Origin: Streptomyces sp. 1222.5
Lineage (GTDB): Bacteria; Actinomycetota; Actinomycetes; Streptomycetales; Streptomycetaceae
DNA: 64,000 bases
Assembly (NCBI RefSeq): GCF_900105245.1
Contig: NZ_FNSZ01000001.1
Location: forward strand, 2,108,001 to 2,172,000
Reading direction: 5' to 3'
The notes below the pieces were generated by a model that was given only the letters and a program-made list of their open reading frames with translations, did not search any database and was not told where the DNA came from. Positions 52,761 to 61,814 of this stretch are shown here, piece by piece. The position numbers were made by a program, and so were the translations under genes. Each line of letters starts with the position of its first letter. Positions within the stretch are counted from its first letter, which is position 1.

Positions 52761-52848
52761 GTCGTCCTCCTCCGCGGAGCCCCTGCCTCCATGGTGCTAC
52801 GGCGACGAGGTGTACCGCGGATCACACCCCGGAATTCGCACACATGCT

Positions 52849-52867
52849 CTATACACTGAGTGTATAG
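52849..52867. promoter_or_regulatory. Perfect 19-bp palindromic operator
   Basis: CTATACACTGAGTGTATAG has perfect 9-base arms around a single central base and is A/T-rich. It ends seven bases before the ATG of the deacetylase-like gene, and TATAGT at its right end could serve as a -10. This is the layout of a repressor site (GntR, PadR or TetR type); no such regulator is adjacent. Confidence 0.65.
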
Positions 52868-52874
52868 TCCCCGC

Positions 52875-53717
52875 ATGCCTCTTTCGACCGACGGGATCCC
52901 GACCGGTGTCCCGACCACGTCCTCGACGCCCGCGCCTCCGCCCAGGAAGATGCGCGAACGGCGCCGCGGGTTGCGTCCGGCGGCGCTCCTTTCGGCCGCG
53001 GCCTGCCTCGCGCTGGCGCTGTCCGGCTGCGCCCAGGTCGACACCACCGCACCGAGCACCGCGCGCGCCGAGGCGGCCCACGGGGCGCCGGGCAGGCTCG
53101 GGACCGTCGACTGCCGCCAGGCCAAGTGCATCGCGCTCACCTTCGACGCGGGCCCCAGCGAGAACTCGCCGGCGCTGCTCGACATCCTCAAGGAGAAGAA
53201 GGTCCCGGCGACCTTCTTCCTGCTCGGCAAGCGGCACATCGAGAAGTACCCGGAGCTGGTCAAGCGGATGGCCGCCGAGGGCCACGAGGTCGCGAGCCAC
53301 ACCTGGGACCACAAGATCCTCACCCGGATATCCGACGCGCAGATACGGGCGGAGCTGAAGCGGCCCAACGACGAGATCGAGCGGCTCACCGGCCGCAAGC
53401 CGACGCTGATGCGCCCGCCTCAGGGCCGTACCGACGCCGACGTGCACGAGATCTGCAAGGAGCTGGGCCTGGCGGAGGTGCTGTGGAGCGTGACCGCCAA
53501 GGACTACACGACCGAGGACTCGGACCTCATCACCCAGCGGGTCCTCGACCAGGCGTCACGGGACGGGATCATCCTGCTGCACGACATCTACAAGGGCACC
53601 GTGCCCGCGGTGCCTGGCATCATCGACGCCCTCAAGGAGCGCGGCTACGTCTTCGTGACGGTCCCTCAGCTGCTCGCGCCCGGCAAGCCCGAGCCGGGCA
53701 AGGTGTACCGGCCCTGA
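52875..53717 (+). CDS. Polysaccharide deacetylase-like (CE4) lipoprotein (280 aa)
   Basis: An N-terminal region with a lipobox (ALALSGCAQ, Cys at about residue 52) indicates a lipoprotein on the outer face of the membrane. The NodB-type domain follows: LTFDAGPS in motif 1, SHTWDH in motif 2 (HxxxxH metal pair) and RPPQG in motif 3. In motif 1 the second aspartate of the usual TFDDGP is alanine, a variant seen in one actinobacterial CE4 group. Deacetylation of peptidoglycan or a wall polymer is likely but activity is not assured. Start candidates are ATG 52875 (chosen, close behind the palindrome) and ATG 52950, just before a normal signal sequence. Confidence 0.87.
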   Translation: MPLSTDGIPTGVPTTSSTPAPPPRKMRERRRGLRPAALLSAAACLALALSGCAQVDTTAPSTARAEAAHGAPGRLGTVDCRQAKCIALTFDAGPSENSPALLDILKEKKVPATFFLLGKRHIEKYPELVKRMAAEGHEVASHTWDHKILTRISDAQIRAELKRPNDEIERLTGRKPTLMRPPQGRTDADVHEICKELGLAEVLWSVTAKDYTTEDSDLITQRVLDQASRDGIILLHDIYKGTVPAVPGIIDALKERGYVFVTVPQLLAPGKPEPGKVYRP

Positions 53718-53839
53718 GGCCGGGGGCGGGGGCGGCGGAGCGAGCGGATGCCTGCCGGGCAGCGCACGCCTGCCGTGCAGGGCCGGGCCACCTGGCCGAG
53801 CACCTCCGGGTCGCCCCGGTCCGGTCCGGGGTGAGGATC

Positions 53840-54414
53840 GGGCGCCCAGGCACCCTTCTTCGCCCGCCTGACGGCGTCTGCCCAGCGGCGGCGGTCCCGG
53901 GTGGCGGCGGCTGTCGCCCCACCACAGGATCCACGGCACCACGAGCACGGGGAGGTATCCGGCCAGGATCCCGTAGGAGCCGTCCAGCCAGGCGAGTGCG
54001 ACGCCCGCCACGGTGAGCAGCCAGGAGACCGCGATCGCCGGCACGAGGTACGCGGAGGCGGTCAGGGCGGCGCCCGCACGCACGGGATCGTTCAAGAGGC
54101 CCTCGCCGACGAGCCGCTGCGGAAGGAGGTCGACACGCTCGTCGTCCGGCGCCTGCCAGGACAGCCCGTGGTCGCCGGCAGTGGCGCGGTGCGTACGACC
54201 GCGTCGGCGAACGCGGCCTCGACGTCGTCCTGCGGCCGGAGGGCAGCCGGGTCCAGGCCCGCAGGTAGGCGATCGCGTAGGCGCCGGCCACGGGCTCCGC
54301 CCGGCGCGCGACGGCGACGGCGGCCACCCGGCGGGCCGCACGGCCGCTGTCGAGGGCGCCCGAGACCAACAGGGCGGCGGTCACGGCCAGTACGACGAAG
54401 CCGATCCGCTCCAC
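53840..54414 (-). pseudogene. Frameshifted membrane-protein gene
   Basis: On the leftward strand three successive reading frames each carry part of one protein: VERIGFVVLAVTAALLVSGAL from GTG 54414, then PQDDVEAAFADAVVRTAPLP from about 54235, then LSWQAPDDERVDLLPQRLVGEG followed by membrane segments (LVPAIAVSWLLTVAGVALAWL and YLPVLVVPWILWWGDSRR) from about 54190. The pieces join into one protein of about 190 residues with three hydrophobic helices, so the gene is broken by two frame changes in the same direction, or the assembly has two base errors. The end is not clear because the last frame stays open past the expected stop. Confidence 0.65.
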
Positions 54415-54629
54415 CGGTGGCCCCCTCGGAGATGTCCGACCGACGGGCGGCATGCCCGGACCCGCCCGCCGGAACGCCGATCTCCGTATGCCGGGCGCGT
54501 TCCCGGAGCCTTTCGGACACGCCGTTCGGCGGCGGGCCGGACGCTCCCGCGGCGGACGGCCGTTGGGCCGGTCAGGTGAGCCGGGGACGAACGCGCTGGT
54601 GGACGCCGCCGATTCCCTACGATCGTGCC

Positions 54630-55070
54630 GTGCCCACCTTTTCCTTCGAACGCACGCCCCCGCTCGCCCCCGAGGAGGCGTGGCGCAGGCTGACGGAATG
54701 GCCCCGCCACGCCGACGTGGTCCCGCTGACCAGCATCGAGGTGCTCACCGCGCCGCCGACCCACGAGGGCACGCGTTTCGTGGCCCGTTCGGGCGTCGGA
54801 CCGGTGACCGTCGACGACGTCATGGAGGTGACGGTCTGGCGCCCCCCGGTGGGCGGCGAGCCCGGCCTGTGCCGGCTGGAGAAGCGCGGCCGGGTCGTCC
54901 TGGGCTGGGCGGAGATCGAGGTCCGGCCGGGGCCGGGAGGCCGCAGCCGGGTGGTGTGGCGGGAGGAAGTGCGCATCCGCCTCCTGCCCCGACTCTTCGA
55001 CGGCGTCCTGGACCGGACGGCCCGCGTCATGTTCGGCCGCGCGGCGGACCAGCTGCTCGGGAAGGCCTGA
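54630..55070 (+). CDS. SRPBCC-family lipid/polyketide-binding protein (146 aa)
   Basis: This is a START/Bet v1-like fold (SRPBCC), a cavity protein that binds or modifies hydrophobic ligands. The pattern is FSFERTPPLAPEEAWRRLTEWPRHADVVP at the start in two parts, a middle of alternating strands (VTVDDVMEVTVWRPP), and a long C-terminal helix RLFDGVLDRTARVMFGRAADQLL. GTG 54630 lies seven bases after TACGAT, a good -10, so the mRNA is probably leaderless. No catalytic residues can be named, and the neighbours give no specific role. Confidence 0.82.
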   Translation: MPTFSFERTPPLAPEEAWRRLTEWPRHADVVPLTSIEVLTAPPTHEGTRFVARSGVGPVTVDDVMEVTVWRPPVGGEPGLCRLEKRGRVVLGWAEIEVRPGPGGRSRVVWREEVRIRLLPRLFDGVLDRTARVMFGRAADQLLGKA

Positions 55071-55080
55071 ACGACGCCTC

Positions 55081-56232
55081 TCAGGCGACCGAGCCGATGC
55101 GCCGCGCCGGCCGGGCCGCCGTGTCGTGGTGGATCGGGGTGTGCGCGCCCGTCAGGGACACCCCGCTGCCGCCCCGGCGGTGGGCGACGATCTCCGCGCC
55201 GATGGACAGGGCCGTCTCCTCGGGCGTACGGGCGCCGAGGTCGAGGCCGATCGGGGAGCGCAGGCGGGCCAGTTCCAGCTCGGTGACGCCGACTTCGCGC
55301 AGCCGCTCGTTGCGGTCGAGGTGGGTGCGGCGGGAGCCCATCGCACCGACGTAGGCGACGGGCAGCCGGAGGGCCAGTTCGAGCAGGGGGACGTCGAACT
55401 TGGCGTCGTGGGTGAGGACGCAGAGGACCGTACGGGCGTCGGTCTCGGTGCGCTCCAGGTACCGGTGCGGCCACTCGACGACGATCTCGTCGGCCTCCGG
55501 GAAGCGGACACGGGTGGCGAACACCGGTCGGGCGTCGCACACCGTGACGTGGTAGCCGAGGAACTTGCCGACCCGGACCAGCGCGGACGCGAAGTCGATC
55601 GCACCGAAGACGATCATGCGGGGCGCGGGCACGGAGGACTCGACCAGGACGGTGAGCGGGGACCCGCAGCGCGAGCCCTGCTCGCCGATCTCCAGGGTGC
55701 CGGTGCGCCCCGCGTCCAGGAAGGCGCCGGCCTCGGCCGCGACCGTGCGGTCCAGTTCGGGGTGGCCGCCGAAGCCGCCGTCCGTGGAGCCGCCGGGACG
55801 GACGAGGAGGGCCCGGCCCCGCAGCTGTGCCGGTCCCTCCACGATCCGCGCGACCGCCGCCGCCTCCCCACTCGCGGCGGCGGCCAGCGCGGCCGCGAGC
55901 ACCGGCCGGGCGGGACCGTCCGCCCGGACCGGCACGACGAGGATGTCGATGATGCCGCCGCAGGTCAGGCCGACGGCAAAGGCGTCCTCGTCGCTGTAGC
56001 CGAAGCGCTCCAGGACGGTCTCCCCGTCCTCCAGCGCCTGCCGGCACAGCTCGTACACGGCGCCCTCCACGCACCCGCCGGAGACCGACCCGATCGCCGT
56101 GCCGTCGGCGTCCACCGCGAGGGCGGCGCCGGGCTGACGCGGGGCGCTGCCGCCGACGGCCACCACGGTGGCGACGGCGAAGTCACGGCCCTGCTCGACC
56201 CACCGGTTGAGCTCCTCGGCGATGTCCAGCAT
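55081..56232 (-). CDS. xdhC: XdhC-family molybdenum cofactor maturation protein (383 aa)
   Basis: This XdhC/CoxI-type chaperone inserts sulfurated molybdenum cofactor into xanthine dehydrogenase. The N-terminal XdhC_CoxI part contains VAVGGSAPRQPGAALAV and GSVSGGCVEGAVYEL near residues 48-62. The C-terminal Rossmann part begins PRMIVFGAIDFASALVRVGKFLGY, and VGAMGSRRTHLDR near 310 is a signature. In the Rossmann motif GAIDFA replaces the usual GxGxxA type. ATG 56232 is clear. It follows the AzgA-type permease gene on the same strand after 48 bases, in the xanthine dehydrogenase locus, which supports its role. Confidence 0.93.
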   Translation of the reverse strand: MLDIAEELNRWVEQGRDFAVATVVAVGGSAPRQPGAALAVDADGTAIGSVSGGCVEGAVYELCRQALEDGETVLERFGYSDEDAFAVGLTCGGIIDILVVPVRADGPARPVLAAALAAAASGEAAAVARIVEGPAQLRGRALLVRPGGSTDGGFGGHPELDRTVAAEAGAFLDAGRTGTLEIGEQGSRCGSPLTVLVESSVPAPRMIVFGAIDFASALVRVGKFLGYHVTVCDARPVFATRVRFPEADEIVVEWPHRYLERTETDARTVLCVLTHDAKFDVPLLELALRLPVAYVGAMGSRRTHLDRNERLREVGVTELELARLRSPIGLDLGARTPEETALSIGAEIVAHRRGGSGVSLTGAHTPIHHDTAARPARRIGSVA

Positions 56233-56280
56233 CTGTCGGTCTCCTAACGGGGTTGCGCGGAAGGGCTTTCGGCGCGGCGG

Positions 56281-57738
56281 CTAGTGCACGCCGAGCCAGC
56301 CCTCGATCGGATGAAGGGCGAAGTAGACCAGGAAGATCACGGCCAGCCCCCACATGAAGGCGCCGATCTCGCGGGCCTTGCCCTGGCCGGTCTTGATGGC
56401 GACGTAGGAGATGACGCCCGCGGCGACACCGGAGGTGATGGTGTACGTGAACGGCATCAGGACGACCGTCAGGAAGACCGGGACGGCGGTCGCGCGGTCG
56501 GCCCAGTCCACGTGCCGGGCGTTCATCAGCATCATGGCGCCGATGACCACCAGGGCCGCGGAGGCGACCTCCTGGGGGACGATCGCGGTCACGGGGGTGA
56601 AGAACAGACAGGCCGCGAAGAACAGGCCGGTGACGACGGAGGCCAGGCCCGTGCGGGCGCCCTCGCCGACGCCGGTCGCCGACTCGATGAACACCGTCTG
56701 GCCGGAGCCGCCCGCCACACCGCCGATCGCACCGCCGGCGCCGTCGATGAACAGCGCCTTGGACAGGCCGGGCATCCGGCCCTTGTCGTCGGCGAGCCCG
56801 GCCTCCGTGCCGACGCCGATGATGGTGGCCATCGCGTCGAAGAAGCCGGCCAGGACGAGGGTGAAGACGATCATGCCGATCGTCATCGCGCCGACCTTCT
56901 CCCAGCCGCCGAACTCCACGTGGCCGAAGAGCGAGAAGTCGGGCATCGAGACCGCGGTGCCGTGCAGTTCGGGGGCGCCGTTGGCCCACTGCTTCGGGTC
57001 GATGACGCCGAGACCGTTGAGCACGGCGGCGACGATCGTGCCGGAGACGATGCCGATGAGGATGGCGCCGGGGATGTTCCGGGCCTGGAGCATGAAGATC
57101 AGCAACAGCGTGCCGGCGAAGAGCAGCACCGGCCAGCCGGCGAGTTCACCGGCGGGGCCGAGGGTGACCGGGGTGGCCTTGCCCTGGTGCACGAAGCCGG
57201 ACTTGTAGAAGCCGATGAGCGCGATGAACAGGCCGATGCCCATGGTGATGCCGTGCTTGAGCGCCAGCGGGATCGCGTTCATGATCATCTCGCGCAGGCC
57301 GGTGACGACCAGCAGCATGATGACCACGCCGTACATCACGCACATGCCCATGGCCTGCGGCCAGGTCATGTTGGGGGCCACCTGCGAGGAGAGCACGCCG
57401 GAGACGGACAGGCCGGCCGCGAGCGCGAGCGGCACCTTGCCGACGAAGCCCATCAGCAGCGTGGTGAAGGCCGCCGCGAACGCGGTCGCGGTGATCAGCG
57501 CCTTCTGGCCGAGCGTGTCCCCCGCCGCGTCCTTGCCGGACAGGATGAGGGGGTTGAGCAGGAGGATGTACGCCATCGCCATGAAGGTGGTGATGCCGCC
57601 GCGCACCTCACGCGCGACTGTGGATCCTCTTCCGGATATGTGGAAGTACCTGTCGAGCCAGGACCGTCCGGCCGGGATGCGACTGCCGTCGCCGGCGTCT
57701 TCGGACGCGGTCCTGGGCTCCACTGACTGCTGGGTCAT
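56281..57738 (-). CDS. AzgA-type guanine/hypoxanthine permease (485 aa)
   Basis: This NCS2-related AzgA-family proton symporter imports hypoxanthine, guanine or adenine. The opening RYFHISGRGSTVAREVRGG and TTFMAMAYILLLNPLIL are diagnostic of AzgA. FFDAMATIIGVGTEAGL and GSGQTVFIESATGVGEGARTG, in pieces, form the substrate region, and VVIGAMMLMNARHVDW lies late in the protein. It has about 12-13 membrane helices. ATG 57738 follows GGGAGATGGCACC. It stands between XdhC and the xanthine dehydrogenase subunits on the same strand, supplying hypoxanthine for oxidation. Confidence 0.94.
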   Translation of the reverse strand: MTQQSVEPRTASEDAGDGSRIPAGRSWLDRYFHISGRGSTVAREVRGGITTFMAMAYILLLNPLILSGKDAAGDTLGQKALITATAFAAAFTTLLMGFVGKVPLALAAGLSVSGVLSSQVAPNMTWPQAMGMCVMYGVVIMLLVVTGLREMIMNAIPLALKHGITMGIGLFIALIGFYKSGFVHQGKATPVTLGPAGELAGWPVLLFAGTLLLIFMLQARNIPGAILIGIVSGTIVAAVLNGLGVIDPKQWANGAPELHGTAVSMPDFSLFGHVEFGGWEKVGAMTIGMIVFTLVLAGFFDAMATIIGVGTEAGLADDKGRMPGLSKALFIDGAGGAIGGVAGGSGQTVFIESATGVGEGARTGLASVVTGLFFAACLFFTPVTAIVPQEVASAALVVIGAMMLMNARHVDWADRATAVPVFLTVVLMPFTYTITSGVAAGVISYVAIKTGQGKAREIGAFMWGLAVIFLVYFALHPIEGWLGVH

Positions 57739-57946
57739 GGTGCCATCTCCCAAGGTTCACAGGGGCACCCGTGCAACCGCCCTGACGGTCACGGGATTTG
57801 GGAATGGACGGCCCGGGGGACGGCCCGAGACGAACGAATTTCCTGGTGCTTCGAGGACCGCGAGCGGTGCGGAACTCAAAGGGGTTCCTCCGGGCGGCGC
57901 GGCGGAGTGTGTGACGTTCCCTCACACCGCCCGGAGAGTCTGGGTG

Positions 57947-60331
57947 TTACACGGTCCCCGTGAGGTGCTCGGGCCGCACCGGAGTGCGGTTGAGTTCCAG
58001 CCCGGTCGCGTTCCGGATCGCCGCGAGGACGGCCGGGGTGGACGACAGAGTCGGGGCTTCACCGATGCCGCGCAGCCCGTAGGGCGCGTGGTCGTCGGCG
58101 AGTTCGAGGACGTCGACCGGGATGGTCGGCGTGTCGAGGATGGTCGGGATCAGGTAGTCCGTGAAGGAGGGGTTCCTGACCTTCGCCGTCTTCGGGTCGA
58201 CGATGATCTCCTCCATCACGGCCACGCCCAGGCCCTGGGTGGTGCCGCCCTGGATCTGGCCGATGACGGAGAGCGGGTTGAGCGCCTTGCCGACGTCCTG
58301 GGCGCAGGCCAGTTCGATGACCTTGACCAGGCCCAGTTCGGTGTCGACCTCGACCACCGCGCGGTGCGCGGCGAAGGAGTACTGGACGTGACCGTTGCCC
58401 TGGCCGGTGCGCAGGTCGAAGGGCTCGGTCGGCCGGTGCCGCCACTCCTCCTCCAGCTCCACGACCTCGCCCTCCAGGACGTCGACCAGGTCGCCGAGGA
58501 CCTCGCCGCCGTCGGTGACCACCTTGCCGCCCTCCAGCAGGAGTTCGGCGGTCGCCCACGCGGGGTGGTAGGAGCCGAACTTGCGGCGCCCGATCTCCAG
58601 GACCCGCTCGCGGACCAGTTCGCAGGCGTTCTTCACGGCGCCGCCGGTGACGTAGGTCTGCCGGGAGGCCGAGGTCGAGCCGGCCGAGCCCACCTGTGTG
58701 TCGGCGGGGTGGATGGTCACCTGGGCGACGCCGAGTTCGGTGCGGGCGATCTGCGCGTGGACGGTGACCCCGCCCTGGCCGACCTCCGCCATCGCGGTGT
58801 GCACGGTGGCGACGGGCTCGCCGCCGATGACCTCCATGCGCACCTTGGCGGTGGAGTAGTCGTCGAAGCCCTCGGAGAAGCCGACGTTCTTGATGCCGAC
58901 CGCGTAGCCGACCCCGCGGACGACGCCCTCGCCGTGCGTGGTGTTGGACAGTCCGCCGGGCAGCTGCCGTACGTCGGCGCCCTCGCTGGACTCCCACTGG
59001 CGCTCGGGCGGCAGCGGCATCGCCTTGATGCGGCGCAGGAGTTCGGCGACCGGGGCCGGGGAGTCGACCGGCTGCCCGGTCGGCATGAGCGTCCCCTGCT
59101 CCATCGCGTTCAGCTGGCGGAACTTCACCGGGTCCATGCCCAGCTTCGTCGCCAGCTTGTCCATCTGCGCCTCGTAGGCGAAGCACGCCTGGACCGCGCC
59201 GAAGCCGCGCATGGCGCCGCAGGGCGGGTTGTTGGTGTAGAGGGCGATGGCCTCGATGTCGACGTCGTCGACGACGTACGGGCCGACGGAGAGGGAGGAG
59301 GCGTTGCCGACGACCGCGGGGGAGGCGGAGGCGTAGGCGCCGCCGTCCAGGACGATCCGGCACTTCATGTGCGTGAGCTTGCCGTCCTTGGTGGCGCCGT
59401 GCTCGTAGTAGAGCTTCGCCGGGTGCCGGTGGACGTGCCCGAAGAAGGACTCGAACCGGTTGTAGACGATCTTCACCGGCTTGCCGGTGCGCAGCGCCAG
59501 CAGGCAGGCGTGGATCTGCATCGACAGGTCCTCGCGGCCGCCGAACGCGCCGCCGACGCCGGCCAGCGTCATGCGCACCTTGTCCTCGGGCAGGCCGAGG
59601 ACCGGCGCGATCTGGCGCAGGTCGGAGTGGAGCCACTGGGTGGCGATGTAGAGGTGGACGCCGCCGTCCTCCTCGGGCACGGCCAGGCCGGACTCGGGGC
59701 CGAGGAAGGCCTGGTCCTGCATGCCGAAGGTGTACTCACCCTCGACGATCACGTCGGCCCGCTCACGGGCCCGCGCCACGTCGCCGCGGACGATCGGCTG
59801 GCGGTGCACGATGTTGGGGTGCGGGACGTGCCCGCTGTGGTGGTCGTCGCGGCCCTCGTGGACGAGGATCGCGTCCGGGGCGGTCGCCGAGGCCTCGTCG
59901 GTGATGACGGGCAGTTCCCGGTAGTCCACCTTGATCTTGGCGGCGGCGCGGCGGGCCGTCTCCGGGTGGTCGGCGGCGACGATCGCGACCGGCTCGCCGT
60001 GGTGGCGTACCTTGCCGTGCGCGAGGACCGGGGTGTCCTGGATCTCCAGGCCGTAGTTCTTCACCTCGGTGGGCAGGTCGTCGTACGTCATGACGGCGTA
60101 GACGCCCGGCATGGCGAGGGCCTCTGAGGTGTCGATCGACACGATCTCGGCGTGCGCGACGGTGGAGCGCAGGATCTGGCCCCACAGCATGTCCTCGTGC
60201 CACATGTCGGACGAGTACGCGAACTCGCCGGTGACCTTGAGGGTGCCGTCCGGGCGGAGCGTGGACTCCCCGATGCCGCCCTTGGTCTGCGAGCCCTGCG
60301 TGATCTTCGTAGGAGCGCCGTTGGTCGGCAT
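57947..60331 (-). CDS. xdhB: Xanthine dehydrogenase molybdopterin-binding subunit (794 aa)
   Basis: This large catalytic subunit of a three-subunit xanthine dehydrogenase oxidises hypoxanthine and xanthine to urate at a Mo-pterin site. GVGGAFGGREDLSMQ near residue 265 and MRGFGAVQACFAYEAQM near 370 contact the cofactor, GSAGSTSASRQTYVTGG near 530 is a pterin loop, and RGIGEAPTLSS near 750 carries the catalytic glutamate. The length of 794 aa fits the subunit without FAD or iron-sulfur domains. ATG 60331 follows GGAG within GCTCCTACG read on this strand. It follows the 2Fe-2S subunit after five bases, a tight operon. Confidence 0.96.
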   Translation of the reverse strand: MPTNGAPTKITQGSQTKGGIGESTLRPDGTLKVTGEFAYSSDMWHEDMLWGQILRSTVAHAEIVSIDTSEALAMPGVYAVMTYDDLPTEVKNYGLEIQDTPVLAHGKVRHHGEPVAIVAADHPETARRAAAKIKVDYRELPVITDEASATAPDAILVHEGRDDHHSGHVPHPNIVHRQPIVRGDVARARERADVIVEGEYTFGMQDQAFLGPESGLAVPEEDGGVHLYIATQWLHSDLRQIAPVLGLPEDKVRMTLAGVGGAFGGREDLSMQIHACLLALRTGKPVKIVYNRFESFFGHVHRHPAKLYYEHGATKDGKLTHMKCRIVLDGGAYASASPAVVGNASSLSVGPYVVDDVDIEAIALYTNNPPCGAMRGFGAVQACFAYEAQMDKLATKLGMDPVKFRQLNAMEQGTLMPTGQPVDSPAPVAELLRRIKAMPLPPERQWESSEGADVRQLPGGLSNTTHGEGVVRGVGYAVGIKNVGFSEGFDDYSTAKVRMEVIGGEPVATVHTAMAEVGQGGVTVHAQIARTELGVAQVTIHPADTQVGSAGSTSASRQTYVTGGAVKNACELVRERVLEIGRRKFGSYHPAWATAELLLEGGKVVTDGGEVLGDLVDVLEGEVVELEEEWRHRPTEPFDLRTGQGNGHVQYSFAAHRAVVEVDTELGLVKVIELACAQDVGKALNPLSVIGQIQGGTTQGLGVAVMEEIIVDPKTAKVRNPSFTDYLIPTILDTPTIPVDVLELADDHAPYGLRGIGEAPTLSSTPAVLAAIRNATGLELNRTPVRPEHLTGTV

Positions 60332-60336
60332 GTCTG

Positions 60337-60921
60337 TCAGACCCCCTCGGACTGGCGGGCGGCGGCCAGGCGGACCGCGTCCATGATCTTCTCGTAGCCC
60401 GTGCAACGGCACAGGTTGCCCGACAGCGCCTCGCGGATGTCCGCGTCGCTCGGGTTCGGGTTGCTCTCCAGCATCTCGTCGGCGGCGACGAGCAGACCGG
60501 GGGTGCAGAAGCCGCACTGGACGGCGCCGGCGTCGATGAACGCCTGCTGGATCGGGGAGAGTTCGGCGCCCTCACCGGTCTGCGAGTCGGTGCCCTTGGC
60601 CTGCCACTGCTTGGCCTCGTCCAGCGAGGTGCCGCCGCAGGCGCCGGTCGCGCAGCCGCTCTCGGCGCGCTGCTTGGCGAAGTCCGCGAGTCCCTCGACG
60701 GTCACCACCTCGCGGCCCTCGACCTGGCCGGCCGCGACCAGGCAGGAGCAGACCGGGACGCCGTCCAGGCGGACGGTGCAGGAGCCGCACTCGCCCTGCT
60801 CGCAGGCGTTCTTGGAGCCGGGCAGCCCGAGGCGCTCGCGCAGGACGTACAGCAGGGACTCGCCCTCCCAGACGTCGTCGGCTTCCTGCGGGCGTCCGTT
60901 GACGGTGAAGTTGACGCGCAT
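60337..60921 (-). CDS. xdhA: Xanthine dehydrogenase 2Fe-2S subunit (194 aa)
   Basis: This small electron-transfer subunit has two iron-sulfur clusters: a plant-ferredoxin type CEQGECGSC at residues 40-48 with a fourth cysteine in PVCSC, and CGFCTPG with CRCTG in the C-terminal helical domain. Compared with the usual 160-170 residues there is an insert of about 25-30 residues (SGCATGACGGTSLDEAKQWQ) between the two cluster domains, with two extra cysteines. The ATG overlaps the TAA of the FAD subunit gene (TAATG), showing translational coupling. It passes electrons from Mo to FAD. Confidence 0.95.
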   Translation of the reverse strand: MRVNFTVNGRPQEADDVWEGESLLYVLRERLGLPGSKNACEQGECGSCTVRLDGVPVCSCLVAAGQVEGREVVTVEGLADFAKQRAESGCATGACGGTSLDEAKQWQAKGTDSQTGEGAELSPIQQAFIDAGAVQCGFCTPGLLVAADEMLESNPNPSDADIREALSGNLCRCTGYEKIMDAVRLAAARQSEGV

Positions 60922-61814
60922 TACGCAGCTCCCTCGGTGGTGCGGCGGGCGCCGCGGTACGACTCCCAGGTCCAGGTCAGCGTCCGGCGGGCCATCACGC
61001 CGACCGCGTGGCGGCGGTAGCTCGCGGTGCCCCGGACGTCGTCGATCGGGTTGCAGGCGCCGGAGCACAGCTCCGCGAACTGCTTGGCGACCGAAGGGGT
61101 GATGATCTTGCCGTTGTCCCAGAAGCCGCCCTCTTCGAGCGCCGCGTTCAGGAACTCCTCGGCGGCCTTGGCCCGCACCGGGGTGGGGGCGGCCGAGCCG
61201 ATGCCGGTGCGCACGGTGCGCGTCCCGGGGTGCAGGGCCAGGCCGAACGCGCACACGGCGATGACCATGGCGTTGCGGGTGCCGACCTTCGAGTACTGCT
61301 GCGGGCCGTCGGCCTTCTCGATGTGCACGGCGCGGATCAGCTCGTCGGGCTGGAGCGCGTTGCGCTTGACGCCCGTGTAGAACTCGTCGATGGGGATGAG
61401 CCGGGTGCCGCGGGCCGCCGACTCCGCCTCGACCTGCGCGCCGGCCGCCAGCAGGGCGGGGTGGGCGTCACCGGCGGGCGAGGCCGTGCCGAGGTTGCCG
61501 CCGACGCCGCCGCGGTTGCGGATCTGCGGGGAGGCGACCGTGTGCGACGCGAGCGCCAGGCCCGGCAGCTCGGCACGGAGGTTCTCCATGATCCGGGTGT
61601 ACGGGACGGAGGCACCCAGCCGTACGGAGTCCTCGCCCACCTCCCACTCGGAGAGGTCGCCGATGCGGTTGAGGTCGAGGAGGTACTCGGGCCGGCGGTG
61701 GTCGAAGTTGATCTCGACCATCACATCGGTGCCACCCGCAATCGGCACAGCGGTGGGGTGCTCGGCCTTGGCGGCGAGCGCCTCCTCCCAGCTGGCGGGG
61801 CGAAGGAAGTCCAT
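60921..61814 (-). CDS. Xanthine dehydrogenase FAD-binding subunit (297 aa)
   Basis: This is the medium subunit of the CO-dehydrogenase flavoprotein type. PIAGGTDVMVEIN near residue 25 and RNRGGVGGNLGTASPAGD near 100 bind FAD, and the C-terminal domain (SAAPTPVRAKAAEEFL) completes the fold. It accepts electrons and hands them to NAD+ or another acceptor. ATG 61814 starts MDFLRPASWEEALAAK, the normal family opening; the longer frame adds a basic stretch without homology. It is the first gene of the leftward xdh operon, divergent from the PucR-type regulator. Confidence 0.95.
   Translation of the reverse strand: MDFLRPASWEEALAAKAEHPTAVPIAGGTDVMVEINFDHRRPEYLLDLNRIGDLSEWEVGEDSVRLGASVPYTRIMENLRAELPGLALASHTVASPQIRNRGGVGGNLGTASPAGDAHPALLAAGAQVEAESAARGTRLIPIDEFYTGVKRNALQPDELIRAVHIEKADGPQQYSKVGTRNAMVIAVCAFGLALHPGTRTVRTGIGSAAPTPVRAKAAEEFLNAALEEGGFWDNGKIITPSVAKQFAELCSGACNPIDDVRGTASYRRHAVGVMARRTLTWTWESYRGARRTTEGAA

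Noticed and set aside
53126..54016. Rightward open frame overlapping the deacetylase-like gene and extending past it
   Set aside because: It is an alternate-frame shadow of the CE4 gene with low-complexity translation.
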